From positions 1-53,693 of the forward strand of contig JAAWBT010000086.1 of NCBI GenBank assembly GCA_022792835.1: a stretch of 53,693 bases of DNA. Direction: 5' to 3'. Shown one piece after another: positions 36,194 to 45,525 of this stretch. Below the pieces are notes generated by a model that ran no database searches, was not told where the DNA came from, and saw only the letters and a list, made by a program, of their open reading frames with translations. How positions within the stretch are numbered: position 1 is the stretch's first letter; the number at the start of each line of letters is the position of its first letter. The DNA is from Lachnospiraceae bacterium (GTDB taxonomy: Bacteria > Bacillota > Clostridia > Lachnospirales > Lachnospiraceae). A program made the position numbers and the translations under genes.

Positions 36194-36898
36194 ATGGCGG
36201 CGTTCGTAGAATTTAAAAAAGTAAAGAAGACATACCAGATGGGAGAAGTCGTGATCAAGGCGGTGGACGATATGAGCTTTGCCATTGAAAAGGGAGAGTT
36301 TGTCATCATCGTCGGGCCGAGCGGAGCGGGAAAGACCACGGTTCTCAATATATTGGGCGGTATGGACCGGGTCACATCAGGGCAGGTGGTTGTGGACGGC
36401 GTGGATGTGGCCAGATTTGACAGGCGGCGGATGACGAAATACCGCAGAGAAGATATTGGATTTGTGTTCCAGTTTTATAATCTGGTCCAGAACCTGACAG
36501 CCCTTGAGAATGTGGAGCTGGCCCTTCAGATCTGCAAGGATCATCTGGATGCGGAAGAGATTCTGCAGGATGTAGGGCTGGGGGAGCGGATGGACAATTT
36601 CCCTTCTCAGCTTTCCGGCGGGGAGCAGCAGCGGGTGTCCATTGCCAGGGCACTGGCGAAAAATCCAAAGCTTCTGCTCTGTGACGAGCCGACGGGGGCC
36701 CTGGATTACCAGACGGGAAAGACGATCCTTAAGCTTTTACAGGATACCTGCAGGAAGCGGGGGATGACGGTGGTGGTCATCACCCACAATTCTGCCCTTG
36801 CACCCATGGCAGACCGGGTTTTTAAGATCAAAAACGGACAGGTTTCTTCTATGAAAGTGAATGAGAAGCCGGTTCCAGTGGAGGACATCGAGTGGTGA
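36194..36898 (+). CDS. ABC transporter ATPase (LolD/MacB-type)
   Basis: This 234-residue ATPase has Walker [10 protein letters not shown], signature [15 protein letters not shown], Walker [17 protein letters not shown] and His-loop ITHNSA. The EPTGALD form fits ATPases that drive FtsX-type permeases by mechanotransmission. AGGAGG lies three bases before the ATG. The coiled-coil permease begins 66 bases downstream, making a two-gene transporter. Confidence 0.9.
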   Translation: MAAFVEFKKVKKTYQMGEVVIKAVDDMSFAIEKGEFVIIVGPSGAGKTTVLNILGGMDRVTSGQVVVDGVDVARFDRRRMTKYRREDIGFVFQFYNLVQNLTALENVELALQICKDHLDAEEILQDVGLGERMDNFPSQLSGGEQQRVSIARALAKNPKLLLCDEPTGALDYQTGKTILKLLQDTCRKRGMTVVVITHNSALAPMADRVFKIKNGQVSSMKVNEKPVPVEDIEW

Positions 36899-36964
36899 CG
36901 TCTGTCGCTTTTGGGGAGATGCCGGGCAGCTTTGTACAGGAAAAAGACAGAGGAAGATGCAGAT

Positions 36965-39900
36965 ATGAAGAAAGCACAGCGTAAAGATTTTTTCGTTGAG
37001 ATAAAAAAAAGCCTGAACCGCTATCTTTCTATTTTGTTTATCGTGGCTCTGGGCGTGGCCTTTTTTTCTGGTATCCGGGCAACAGAGCCGGATATGCGGC
37101 TTTCGGTGGATGCGGTGGCTGACGAGGCGGATTTCATGGATGTCCGGGTGATCTCCACCATGGGGCTTACAGACGAAGACTTGGAGAGCATCCGGGCTGT
37201 GGAAGGAATTACGGCGGCAGAGGGAGAATATTCGGCGGATGTGCTCTGCGCTTATGAGGAGAAGCAGATGGTGCTCCATGTGGCGTCCCTCACGGAGCAG
37301 GTCAACCGTCTGACAGTAAAAGAAGGACGGCTTCCGGAGAAAGCGGGGGAGTGTCTCATTGACGAGCAGATTCTCTTGCAGGCTGATTACCATCTGGGAG
37401 ATGAGATCACCTTTTCCTCGGGCACTTCAGATCCTCTTTCTGACACACTGAAGCGGGATTCCTACACTGTGGTGGGAATCGGGACCAGTCCCTATTACCT
37501 GAATTTTAACAAAGGGACCTCCCGTATCGGGAACGGTGATATTCAGGGGTTTGTGGTGGTTCTTGGGGAGGATTTTGCCCTGGAGGTCTACACGCAGATT
37601 TATGCGGTTGCCGGGGAACTGAAAGAGTTTGTCACTGCCAGCGAGGCTTATAAAAAAGAAGCAAAACGGCTTGTGGCAGCAGTGGAGGAGATTGCCGGGG
37701 AGAGGTGTGAAGTCCGTCTGGCAGATATCCGCCTGGAAGCGGAAGAGGAACTTTCTAAGGCTGAGGAGGAGCTTTCCGAGAAAGAGAAGGAGGCAGAAGA
37801 AGAGCTTCGGGATGCCTGGCAGAAGCTTGCCGATGCAGAACAGGAACTTGAGGACGGAAAACAAGAAATTGAAGAGAATGAAAAAAAGCTTGCAGAGGCA
37901 AAAGAGGAGATTTCCGACGGGGAAAAGGCTTTAGATGACGGCTGGCGAGAGGTTGCGGAAGGAGAGAGGAAACTTGCGGACGGAAAGGGGGAGCTTGCCG
38001 CCAGCGAGCGGCAGCTTTCTGAGGCGAGGGCACTTCTCGACGAAAAGCAGGCAGAACTTGCCCAGGGGGAGCAAAGACTTGCGGCCTCCAGGGCAGAGTA
38101 CGAGGCGGGAAAAGCAGAAGCAGAGAATGGCCGGGAGGACCTTGAGCGGGCAAGGGAAGAGCTTTTGGCCGCCGGCGAAGAGCTTGCGGGCAGAAGGCAG
38201 GAGCTTTTGGAGGGCAGAGCCCAGGCGGAGGCTGTCAGGGAAATGCTTGACGGCCAGGAGGCGGCGCTTGTGCAGCTGAGGCTTTCTCTTTTGGAGGCAG
38301 GCATTGATCCTGAGACGTACCCGGAGTATGTGGCCGGGATGACGGCTCTTTTGGCGGCCAGGGAGGAACTGGATGGGAATCTGGCAGCCCTTGCGGAGGG
38401 AGAGAAAAAACTTGAGGCTGGACAGGCAGAATATGACGGAGCGGCGGCGCTCCTTTCAGAAAAGGAGACAGAACTTGCCGTAGGAGAAGAGACCTTAAAA
38501 ACAGCGGAGGCCGAGCTTCTGGCTGGGGAAGCTTCTCTTTTGGAGGGCAGAGAGGGCCTTGCCCAGTTGGAAAAAGTTATTACAGCCGGAGAGGAGGAGC
38601 TTCGTGCGGGAAGAGAGGAGCTGGCGGCTGCCCAGGAGAAGCTGACGGCTGCCCGGAGGGAGCTTGCCGAGGGAGAGGAGGAGCTGGAAAGGGGAAGGGC
38701 CGAGCTTGCCGACGGGGAGGAAACCCTTGCAGAAGCCAAAGAGAAACTGGCAGATGGGGAAAAAGAGCTTGCGGATGCCAGGATAGAATATGAGGATGCC
38801 AGAGACGAGGCAGAGGAAAAACTTTCAGATGCCAGGGAAGAACTTTCGGATGCCAGAGAAGAGCTGGATGGTCTGGAGGAGCCAGAGTGGTATGTCCTTG
38901 ACCGGGAATCGGTTCAGTCTTATGTGGAATTTGACAGTGACGCCGACCGGATCGGGGCCATCGGCGAGGTGTTTCCTGTGGTGTTTTTCCTGGTGGCTGC
39001 CCTCGTGAGCCTGACTACCATGACTAGAATGGTGGAAGAGAAGCGGACAGAGATCGGCACCATGAAGGCTCTTGGCTACGGGACTTTTTCCATTGCGTCC
39101 AAATATGTGTTTTATGCCCTGTCCGCCACACTGGCGGGAAGTGTCCTTGGATTTTTAGTGGGGGAAAAGGCGCTTCCCTGGGTTATTATCACCGCCTATA
39201 AAATCCTTTACGGAAATTTGAACATTATCCGGATTCCCTATAACTGGGGGTATGCTCTGGGGGCAGCGGGGATCGCGCTTTTTTGTACGGTGGGAGCAAC
39301 ATTGATGGCCTGTTATAAGGAGACGCTGGCCCGGCCCTCTGAACTTATGCGTCCGGCAGCCCCTTTAAAGGGAAAGAAGATTCTATTGGAACGGATCCGT
39401 CCTCTGTGGAAACATCTGAATTTCAGTCAGAAGTCTACTCTTAGAAATCTGCTTCGGTATAAAAAGCGGCTTTTGATGACTGTGTTTGGAATCGGAGCCT
39501 GTATGGCGCTCCTGGTTGTGGGATTTGGGCTGCGAGATTCCATCTATGCGGTGTCGGATGCCCAGTATGGCAGGCTGTGGCAGTATGACGCCACGGCAGG
39601 AGTGAATGGGGAGAGCAGTGAAGAGGAGAGAGCGGCGTTTTACCAGGCCCTTGAGAATGACGAGAATCTGGAAGAATACCTGACAGCTTATACGACGACC
39701 ATGGACGGCCAGGCGGGCTCCGCCACCAAAGAGGTCAATGTGGTGGTGCCGGAAAATCTGGAGCGTTTCCCGGACTTTTTCCTGCTGAGAGACAGGAACA
39801 CAGAGGAAGAATACCAGCTGGATGATACGGGAGCCGTGGTCAGCGAGAAGTTGGCGAAAATACTTGGACTTAAGGAGGGGGACACCTTGCTTTTGAAGGT

Positions 39901-40561
39901 GGACGATACAGAACGTGTGTCTGTGCCGGTGTCTCACATCGCGGAAAACTATGTCTATCATTATGTCTATCTGTCGCCGGCCCTTTACCGGGAGTCTTTC
40001 GGAGAGGAGCCGGAATATAACACGGAATATCTGAAGCTTAAGGATAAAGGCGGGGAAAAAGAGCGGGAGCTGGCAGAGCGGCTGTTAAAGTATGATGCGG
40101 CAGCTGGGATCGTGTTGGTTTTTGACATGAACCAGACGATTCTGGACATGTTGGGGAGCCTGGATACAGTAATCTGGGTGTTAACCATTTCCGCCGGGCT
40201 TTTGGCCTTTGTGGTGCTCTATAACCTCAATAACATCAACATCTCAGAGCGGAGGCGGGAGCTGGCGACTATCCGTCTGCTTGGCTTTTATGATATGGAG
40301 CTTGCCATGTATGTGTACCGGGAGAATATTCTTTTAACCGGGATTGGTATCATCGCCGGAGTTTTCCTGGGAAACATCCTGCATAGGTTTGTCATTGAGA
40401 CGGCGGAAGTGGATCTGATCATGTTTGGCCGCACGGTGCATCCGGTGAGTTATCTGTGGGGGGCGGGGCTCACAGTTCTCTTTGCCGTGCTGGTGAATGT
40501 GACCATGTTCTATAAGCTGAGACGCATTGATATGGTGGAATCTTTAAAGAGTGTGGAATGA
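36965..40561 (+). CDS. FtsX-type ABC permease with giant coiled-coil insert
   Basis: This 1198-residue permease has an N-terminal helix (about 20-40), then an external domain to about 650, then three helices (about 665-790), a further helix near 835, a second external domain, and three C-terminal helices. Residues about 259-437 and 470-639 are almost pure coiled coil with frequent EEL, AEGE and ADGE steps, joined by a turn (LEAGIDPETYPEYVAGMT). This suggests a long antiparallel hairpin outside the membrane. EIGTMKALGYGTFSI and ELATIRLLGFYDMEL are the permease coupling segments. The ATG at 36965 has GAGG upstream. Confidence 0.86.
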   Translation: MKKAQRKDFFVEIKKSLNRYLSILFIVALGVAFFSGIRATEPDMRLSVDAVADEADFMDVRVISTMGLTDEDLESIRAVEGITAAEGEYSADVLCAYEEKQMVLHVASLTEQVNRLTVKEGRLPEKAGECLIDEQILLQADYHLGDEITFSSGTSDPLSDTLKRDSYTVVGIGTSPYYLNFNKGTSRIGNGDIQGFVVVLGEDFALEVYTQIYAVAGELKEFVTASEAYKKEAKRLVAAVEEIAGERCEVRLADIRLEAEEELSKAEEELSEKEKEAEEELRDAWQKLADAEQELEDGKQEIEENEKKLAEAKEEISDGEKALDDGWREVAEGERKLADGKGELAASERQLSEARALLDEKQAELAQGEQRLAASRAEYEAGKAEAENGREDLERAREELLAAGEELAGRRQELLEGRAQAEAVREMLDGQEAALVQLRLSLLEAGIDPETYPEYVAGMTALLAAREELDGNLAALAEGEKKLEAGQAEYDGAAALLSEKETELAVGEETLKTAEAELLAGEASLLEGREGLAQLEKVITAGEEELRAGREELAAAQEKLTAARRELAEGEEELERGRAELADGEETLAEAKEKLADGEKELADARIEYEDARDEAEEKLSDAREELSDAREELDGLEEPEWYVLDRESVQSYVEFDSDADRIGAIGEVFPVVFFLVAALVSLTTMTRMVEEKRTEIGTMKALGYGTFSIASKYVFYALSATLAGSVLGFLVGEKALPWVIITAYKILYGNLNIIRIPYNWGYALGAAGIALFCTVGATLMACYKETLARPSELMRPAAPLKGKKILLERIRPLWKHLNFSQKSTLRNLLRYKKRLLMTVFGIGACMALLVVGFGLRDSIYAVSDAQYGRLWQYDATAGVNGESSEEERAAFYQALENDENLEEYLTAYTTTMDGQAGSATKEVNVVVPENLERFPDFFLLRDRNTEEEYQLDDTGAVVSEKLAKILGLKEGDTLLLKVDDTERVSVPVSHIAENYVYHYVYLSPALYRESFGEEPEYNTEYLKLKDKGGEKERELAERLLKYDAAAGIVLVFDMNQTILDMLGSLDTVIWVLTISAGLLAFVVLYNLNNINISERRRELATIRLLGFYDMELAMYVYRENILLTGIGIIAGVFLGNILHRFVIETAEVDLIMFGRTVHPVSYLWGAGLTVLFAVLVNVTMFYKLRRIDMVESLKSVE

Positions 40562-40574
40562 GGCTTTATGGATA

Positions 40575-41537
40575 TTACCGGATTAGTTTTTCTGAGAGTT
40601 TCACCAGTTTTTCGGTGAAGGGGAATAAAAGCAAGGTGGTTCCCAGGTTAAACACTGTGTGGAAGACGGAAATCTGTGTACCAGAAATGGCTGCCCCGGC
40701 CCAGTGTGGATCTGCAGCAAACAAAAAGAACATGGCTGTCCCAAAACATGCGGTTCCGATCACATTAAAAAGAAGATGAATGAGCGCTGCCTGCCTTGCC
40801 GTCTGGCCTGCGGTGAGGGAGGCGAGCAGCGCAGTCATGCAGGTGCCGATGTTTTGACCCAGAGTGAGATAAACGGCGCAGCGGAAAGTCACGATACCGT
40901 TCATGGCAAGAGTCTGGAGAATTCCCATGGAAGCGGAAGAGCTCTGGACGAGGGCCGTGACGGCCATGCCCACAAGGAGCCCAAGAAGAGGATTTTTGCC
41001 CAAAAAGGTGAAAAGCTTTGCAAATACCGGGGAGTCCTGGTAAGGGGCAATGGAGCCGGACATGAAGCTTAGGCCGATGAAAAGAAGACCGAACCCAACC
41101 AGAACAGAGCCGACCGTCTGCGGTCGTTTTTTTTGTGTGAGTAGAAGGAGGAAGGCGCCGATGCCAAGAAGCACCGGGGCGAAAAATTCCGGTCTCAGGA
41201 CTTGCGCCCACTCGCGCATGGAGACCATCCAGGCCGTTATGGTGGTTCCGATATTGGCGCCCATGATGATTCCAACAGACTGAGACAGGGACAAAAAGCC
41301 TGCGTTTACAAATCCGACGACCATGACTGTGGCGGCGGAGCTGCTCTGGATGACGGAGGTGAGAAGCAGTCCTGAAAGGATTCCGGAAAGGGGATTTTTG
41401 GTTATAAAGGAAAACAGTCGTTTCATCCGATTTCCTGCAGCGCGTTGCAGGCCGTCTGACATCACCTTCATTCCATACAGGAACATTCCCAAGCCGCCGA
41501 TGAATTCGAAAGCCTGCCTGATCTGATTAAATGACAT
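40575..41537 (-). CDS. Na/Pi cotransporter family protein
   Basis: This 320-residue membrane protein has the two inverted Na_Pi_cotrans repeats: SVIQSSSAATVMVVGFVNAG and ALVQSSSASMGILQ, each followed by a GANIGTT or GQNIGTC block. It moves phosphate or another anion with sodium. The C-terminal PhoU-like domain found in many homologues (about 550 residues) is absent. It converges on the permease gene with only 13 bases between stops and no visible terminator. Its ribosome binding site is weak. Confidence 0.88.
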   Translation of the reverse strand: MSFNQIRQAFEFIGGLGMFLYGMKVMSDGLQRAAGNRMKRLFSFITKNPLSGILSGLLLTSVIQSSSAATVMVVGFVNAGFLSLSQSVGIIMGANIGTTITAWMVSMREWAQVLRPEFFAPVLLGIGAFLLLLTQKKRPQTVGSVLVGFGLLFIGLSFMSGSIAPYQDSPVFAKLFTFLGKNPLLGLLVGMAVTALVQSSSASMGILQTLAMNGIVTFRCAVYLTLGQNIGTCMTALLASLTAGQTARQAALIHLLFNVIGTACFGTAMFFLFAADPHWAGAAISGTQISVFHTVFNLGTTLLLFPFTEKLVKLSEKLIR

Positions 41538-41661
41538 TGATTTTCACGTCCGAAAGATCCTGTCTCCATAAACTGTATGTAAGGCAGTCCCCAGATTATA
41601 CCGGAATCCTTTGCCTGAAGACGACATGTCATAAAAATATTCAGCTTCCCAAAAGCGCAGA

Positions 41662-41679
41662 ATGTTATGACAATAACAT
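41662..41679. promoter_or_regulatory. Inverted repeat between divergent genes
   Basis: ATGTTAT (41662-41668) and ATAACAT (41673-41679) form a perfect 7-base inverted repeat around GACA. It lies between the Na/Pi gene and the first XRE gene and could be an operator; the binding protein is unknown. Confidence 0.4.
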
Positions 41680-41701
41680 GAGTAAATATCATGTTTTTAA
41701 A

Positions 41702-41765
41702 TTGTTCCTATAATTCCCACCATTAAATATACTAATGATACTGATAATAAGTATATGGGGTGGTA
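41702..41765 (+). repeat. Upstream element copy 1 of the tandem XRE genes
   Basis: TTGTTC, TATAATT, ATATACTAATGATA and GGGGTGGTA occur in the same order as in the copy at 42172-42232. The shared block probably holds the promoter and an operator. The unusual ribosome binding site GGGGTGG is conserved in both copies. Confidence 0.65.
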
Positions 41766-41769
41766 GATG

Positions 41770-42132
41770 ATGAAAGAAAGGAAAGGAAGGAAGGATCGGA
41801 AAGAGATCAATATACTGGTGGGAAATCAGATCCGCATTGCAAGAGAGCGTGCCGGGCTTACGCAGGAACAATTTGGCGCTCTTGTATCACTGGGCCCCAA
41901 ACATGTGTCTGACATTGAGCGGGGCTACGTGGGAATTTCGATTTCTACTTTAAAACGAATCTGCGAACAACTGGCTGTGTCCAGCGACTGGATTCTTTTT
42001 GGAGATCAGGGAATTAATAAAATGGAATACATCACAGAGCGATTAAAACGTCTGTCGCCGGAACAGTTTGCCATAATGGAGCGGTTTTTGAATCAGACGA
42101 TCCATCTGTTTAATTTTATGAGAAAACGGTAG
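41770..42132 (+). CDS. XRE-family regulator, tandem paralogue 1
   Basis: This 120-residue protein has an HTH_3 domain (about 20-75: IRIARERAGLTQEQFGALVSLGPKHVSDIERG) and a short C-terminal helix region that may dimerise. It closely resembles the next protein along its whole length, so the pair arose by tandem duplication. Two ATGs (41767, 41770) are possible; the second gives better spacing to GGGGTGG and matches the paralogue. The target may be the shared upstream elements. No metallopeptidase or toxin partner is adjacent. Confidence 0.85.
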   Translation: MKERKGRKDRKEINILVGNQIRIARERAGLTQEQFGALVSLGPKHVSDIERGYVGISISTLKRICEQLAVSSDWILFGDQGINKMEYITERLKRLSPEQFAIMERFLNQTIHLFNFMRKR

Positions 42133-42171
42133 TATCCTGTCAATACCCTGAGAAAATATCATACCCCTGTG

Positions 42172-42232
42172 TTGTTTTTATAATTGGAACTGTTACATAT
42201 ACTAATGGTATCAAACGGTATGTGGGGTGGTA
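42172..42232 (+). repeat. Upstream element copy 2 of the tandem XRE genes
   Basis: TTGTTT, TATAATT, ATATACTAATGGTA and GGGGTGGTA mirror copy 1. ATAC (42199-42202) and GTAT (42208-42211) make a small inverted repeat inside it. Confidence 0.65.
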
Positions 42233-42235
42233 ACG

Positions 42236-42577
42236 ATGAGGAAGAGGAAAGAGATTAATGTTCTGGTAGGAAATCAGATCCGCATTGTCAGGGAGAGCGC
42301 CGGGCTCACTCAGGAGCAGTTCGGCGATCTCGTATCCCTTGGCCCTAAAAACATATCCGATATTGAGAGGGGTAATGTGGGAATTTCTGTTTCCACTTTG
42401 AAACGGATCTGCGAAACACTGTCTGTTTCCAGTGACCGGATTCTTTTCGGAGATCAGAAGATCAATGAGCTGGAGTATCTGAGGGAGCGATTAGAGCTTT
42501 TGCCAGAAGAACAGTTTTCAATCGTAGAGGCGTTTTTAAATCAGATGTTCCATTTGTTTGGAATGCTGGGGAAATAA
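42236..42577 (+). CDS. XRE-family regulator, tandem paralogue 2
   Basis: This 113-residue protein is the sister of the preceding XRE protein: KEINVLVGNQIRIVRESAGL, SLGPKNISDIERGNVGIS and the FLNQMFHLF end all align. The N-terminus is shorter. The ATG at 42236 lies five bases after GGGGTGG. The two recognition helices differ slightly (PKHVSDIERGY versus PKNISDIERGN), so the operators could have diverged. A strong terminator follows. Confidence 0.85.
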   Translation: MRKRKEINVLVGNQIRIVRESAGLTQEQFGDLVSLGPKNISDIERGNVGISVSTLKRICETLSVSSDRILFGDQKINELEYLRERLELLPEEQFSIVEAFLNQMFHLFGMLGK

Positions 42578-42592
42578 GTTTTTAAGTGAAAA

Positions 42593-42635
42593 GTCGGGAA
42601 AGCGCACAGAAGTTCTGTGCGGTTCCCGATTTTTA
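42593..42635 (+). terminator. Terminator after the XRE pair
   Basis: TCGGGAA plus GCGCACAGA pair with TCTGTGCG plus TTCCCGA across an AGT loop, followed by TTTTTATT. Confidence 0.9.
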
Positions 42636-42661
42636 TTATCGGAAACTGATGGATTGCTATC

Positions 42662-42690
42662 TTGTAATAACCCATGAATTAGGGTATACT
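42662..42690 (+). promoter_or_regulatory. Predicted promoter of the NfeD/slipin operon
   Basis: -35 TTGTAA (42662-42667), 17-base spacer, -10 TATACT (42685-42690), 51 bases before the nfeD ATG. Confidence 0.8.
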
Positions 42691-42741
42691 GTTATAGGTA
42701 AGCAGAGAATTTTTCAGGGTACAAGAAGGGAGTTGAGTGAC

Positions 42742-43173
42742 ATGAATGCAGTGTATTGGCTTATAGCGATTATTATACTTCTGGTCATTGAAGCAATGAC
42801 CATGGCTCTGACGACAATCTGGTTTGCAGGAGGCGCCCTGGCGGCGTTCATCGCCTGTGTGGCAGGAGCAGGATTAGAGGCTCAGGAGATTTTGTTCGTG
42901 GCGGTATCTTTGTTGCTGCTGTTTTTCACCAGGCCCTTTGCCAAACGATACATCAATCAGGGAACGAAAAAAACAAATGTGGAGGGACTGATTGGCCGGG
43001 AGGCACGTGTGACAGAGCAGGTTGACAATCAGATGGACAGGGGAGAGGCAGTGCTCTCAGGACAGTACTGGTCAGCTAGAGCTGCCGACGAGAATGAGGT
43101 CATTGAGCAGGGAACCAGAGTGGTGGTTGAGGCGGTCAGAGGCGTGAAGCTGATTGTCCGGACAATCAAATAG
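42742..43173 (+). CDS. NfeD-like membrane protein
   Basis: This 143-residue protein has two or three membrane helices (about 4-25, 30-60, 50-72) and a C-terminal OB-fold NfeD domain (about 85-143, GLIGREARVTEQVD...VVVEAVRGVKLIVR). NfeD proteins work with SPFH/slipin partners in membrane microdomains; the partner gene follows 59 bases later. The ATG at 42742 has AAGGGAG upstream; a longer frame to 42586 runs through the promoter. Confidence 0.87.
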   Translation: MNAVYWLIAIIILLVIEAMTMALTTIWFAGGALAAFIACVAGAGLEAQEILFVAVSLLLLFFTRPFAKRYINQGTKKTNVEGLIGREARVTEQVDNQMDRGEAVLSGQYWSARAADENEVIEQGTRVVVEAVRGVKLIVRTIK

Positions 43174-43232
43174 AGAACCTATCCCGCGGCAGGGCTGACG
43201 GGAATGTTATAAAGTGAGGAGGAAATGAAACG

Positions 43233-44189
43233 ATGAGAGGAAGCTTTTTAATTACAGCGTCCAGTATATGGACATTGACCATTGTCATTATTCTGGCAGT
43301 GATTATTCTGCTGGTATTTGCGTCCTGCATTAAGATTGTGCCCCAGGCGAAGGCGGTGGTCCTGGAACGGCTGGGAGGCTACAGGACGACATGGTCCGTG
43401 GGACTCCATGTAAAAGCGCCTTTTATTGACCGGGTGGCGAAACGGGTGAACTTAAAGGAGCAGGTGATTGACTTTAAGCCCCAGCCGGTGATTACAAAGG
43501 ATAATGTAACCATGCAGATTGATACGGTGGTCTTTTTCCAGATCACTGACCCGAAACTGTATGCCTATGGCGTGGAGAACCCGCTGATGGCCATTGAAAA
43601 TCTGACGGCCACGACTCTGAGAAATATCATCGGTGATCTGGAGCTGGATCAGACCTTAACGTCCAGAGAACTGATCAATACGAAGATGCGCACCCAGCTT
43701 GATGTGGCGACGGATCCCTGGGGGATCAAGGTCAACCGGGTGGAGCTGAAAAACATCATTCCGCCCAGAGAGATCCAGGATTCCATGGAGAAACAGATGA
43801 AGGCAGAGCGTGAGCGGCGGGAGAAGATCCTGCAGGCGGAAGGTGAGAAGAAGTCCACGATCCTGGTGGCAGAAGGTAAGAAAGAATCGGCGATTCTGGA
43901 TGCGGAAGCGGAGAAGCAGGCGGCGATTTTGCGCGCGGAGGCCAAAAAGGAAGCGACGATCCGTGAGGCGGAAGGCCAGGCGCAGGCAATTTTAAAGGTA
44001 CAGGAGGCCAATGCAGAGGGAATTCGTCTGATCAAGGAAGCAGGAGCCGACGGGGCAGTGCTGCAGCTTAAGAGTCTGGAAGCCTTCGCCAAAGCGGCGG
44101 ACGGCAAGGCGACGAAGATTATCATTCCCTCGGATATCCAGGGACTTGCAGGCGGGATCAAAAGCCTGGTAGAAGTGGCAAAAGACTGA
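43233..44189 (+). CDS. Slipin / SPFH-domain (band 7) membrane protein
   Basis: This 318-residue protein has one N-terminal helix (about 8-32), an SPFH/band 7 domain (about 33-190; [34 protein letters not shown]) and a long helical Ala/Glu/Lys region (about 190-270) with repeats such as [21 protein letters not shown]. Family members form large rings that organise membrane domains and control proteases. GAGGAGG precedes the ATG. It follows nfeD, a standard pairing. Confidence 0.92.
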   Translation: MRGSFLITASSIWTLTIVIILAVIILLVFASCIKIVPQAKAVVLERLGGYRTTWSVGLHVKAPFIDRVAKRVNLKEQVIDFKPQPVITKDNVTMQIDTVVFFQITDPKLYAYGVENPLMAIENLTATTLRNIIGDLELDQTLTSRELINTKMRTQLDVATDPWGIKVNRVELKNIIPPREIQDSMEKQMKAERERREKILQAEGEKKSTILVAEGKKESAILDAEAEKQAAILRAEAKKEATIREAEGQAQAILKVQEANAEGIRLIKEAGADGAVLQLKSLEAFAKAADGKATKIIIPSDIQGLAGGIKSLVEVAKD

Positions 44190-44214
44190 GCAGGAGACGG
44201 AGGATAAGACAGCG

Positions 44215-45162
44215 ATGGAAATCATGAAGAGTCTGAAGGGTCGGAATTTTTTAACATTAAAGGATTTTACGCCGGAGGAGATCCAGAATTTTCTGGATCT
44301 GGCGGCAGATTTAAAGGCAAAGAAAAAGCAGGGGATCACAGGGGATAGTTTAAAAGGAAAAAATCTTGCCCTGATCTTTGAAAAGCCTTCCACCAGAACA
44401 CGCTGTGCCTTTACGGTGGCAGGAAACGACGAGGGGGCTTTCCCCACTTACCTGGGGAAAGGCGAGATTCAGCTTGGCAAGAAGGAGAGCGTGGAGGATA
44501 CGGCCAGGGTGCTTGGGCGTATGTTTGACGGAATTGAATTCCGTGGATTCCTTCATTCCCATGTGGAGGCGCTGGCAAAGTATTCAGGGGTCGTGGTCTG
44601 GAACGGACTGACGGATGATTATCACCCTACCCAGATTCTGGCGGATTTTCTGACCATGCAGGAGAATTTCGGCCGCCTTGCGGGACTGAATTTTGTGTTT
44701 ATCGGCGATGGACGCAACAACATGTCCAACAGCCTGATGATAGGCTGCGGAAAGATGGGGGTCAACTGTACCATCATTGCGCCAAAGGCGCTTTGGCCGG
44801 AGGAGGAGCTGGTGGAAATCTGCCAGGGATATGCGAAGGAGGCCGGAAGCACTTTGACGGTTACGGACGATCCGACAGCCGTAAAGGATGCAGATGTGAT
44901 TTATACGGATGTATGGTGCTCCATGGGAGAAGAAGAGAAGGCAGCTGAACGGATGTCTCTTTTAAAACCCTATCAGGTAAATCGGGCGCTGATGGAGGCT
45001 ACAGGGAAGGACAGTACAATTTTCATGCACTGTCTGCCGGCGGTCAAGGGCAATGAAGTGACGGAAGAGGTCTTTGAGTCGGAGCGCTCTGTGGTATTTG
45101 ATGAGGCAGAAAATCGGATGCACACCATCAAGGCTGTCATGGTGGCGACTCTGGGAGAGTAA
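44215..45162 (+). CDS. argF: Ornithine carbamoyltransferase
   Basis: OTC makes citrulline from ornithine and carbamoyl phosphate in arginine synthesis. The 315-residue protein has the carbamoyl phosphate motif [10 protein letters not shown], the [11 protein letters not shown] block and the HCLPA motif with the catalytic Cys. The [10 protein letters not shown]-type loop is ornithine-type, not aspartate-type. GGAGG lies 11 bases before the ATG; a second ATG at 44224 is an alternative. No other arginine gene is nearby, so anabolic or catabolic use cannot be told from context. Confidence 0.92.
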   Translation: MEIMKSLKGRNFLTLKDFTPEEIQNFLDLAADLKAKKKQGITGDSLKGKNLALIFEKPSTRTRCAFTVAGNDEGAFPTYLGKGEIQLGKKESVEDTARVLGRMFDGIEFRGFLHSHVEALAKYSGVVVWNGLTDDYHPTQILADFLTMQENFGRLAGLNFVFIGDGRNNMSNSLMIGCGKMGVNCTIIAPKALWPEEELVEICQGYAKEAGSTLTVTDDPTAVKDADVIYTDVWCSMGEEEKAAERMSLLKPYQVNRALMEATGKDSTIFMHCLPAVKGNEVTEEVFESERSVVFDEAENRMHTIKAVMVATLGE

Positions 45163-45210
45163 AGGCTTCCACAGCAGAGAAACCACCCTGGTACGGGAGA
45201 TTGAGATTAC

Positions 45211-45522
45211 ATGTACGTAAACAGAACGAAAAAGAATCCATATGCGAGACAGACGGTCTTCGACGTGCTGTCTGCAGTGGTGGGGCTGGCAGTGATTGGA
45301 GTGGGCATTGTTTCCTTTATTAATCCGGAGGAAAACGCCTGGCTGTTTCCGATCGTGTTTTTTCTGGCTTCCGTCTTTCAGTGTCTGCTGGCCATACCGA
45401 GAATGTCGGGAGGCGGCGGGAGAAAGAGTGGAAGAAGGAAGGCTGTGGGCGTGGGCCTGTTTTTTGTGGCCGGGATTCTGCTTATGCTTGCAGTGGTTGG
45501 CGCCCTCTGTCTTTGGAGGTAA
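45211..45522 (+). CDS. Small membrane protein of unknown function
   Basis: This 103-residue protein has three hydrophobic stretches (about 17-37, 44-63, 78-100) with a Gly/Arg-rich loop between the second and third. I cannot assign a family with confidence. GGGAG lies about ten bases before the ATG. It sits 48 bases after argF and three bases before birA, so it probably shares the birA transcript. Confidence 0.72.
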   Translation: MYVNRTKKNPYARQTVFDVLSAVVGLAVIGVGIVSFINPEENAWLFPIVFFLASVFQCLLAIPRMSGGGGRKSGRRKAVGVGLFFVAGILLMLAVVGALCLWR

Positions 45523-45525
45523 GAG

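Noticed and set aside
37648-38739. A 363-codon minus-strand frame inside the coiled-coil permease gene
   Set aside because: The product is almost only Ser, Ala and Phe, which is the mirror of repeated GAG/CTT codons of the coiled coil. It has no start signal and is a shadow.
40561-40575. A terminator between the convergent permease and Na/Pi genes
   Set aside because: Only 13 bases separate the stops and no hairpin with a T-tract is seen there. Transcripts probably overlap, but this alone is not evidence of regulation.
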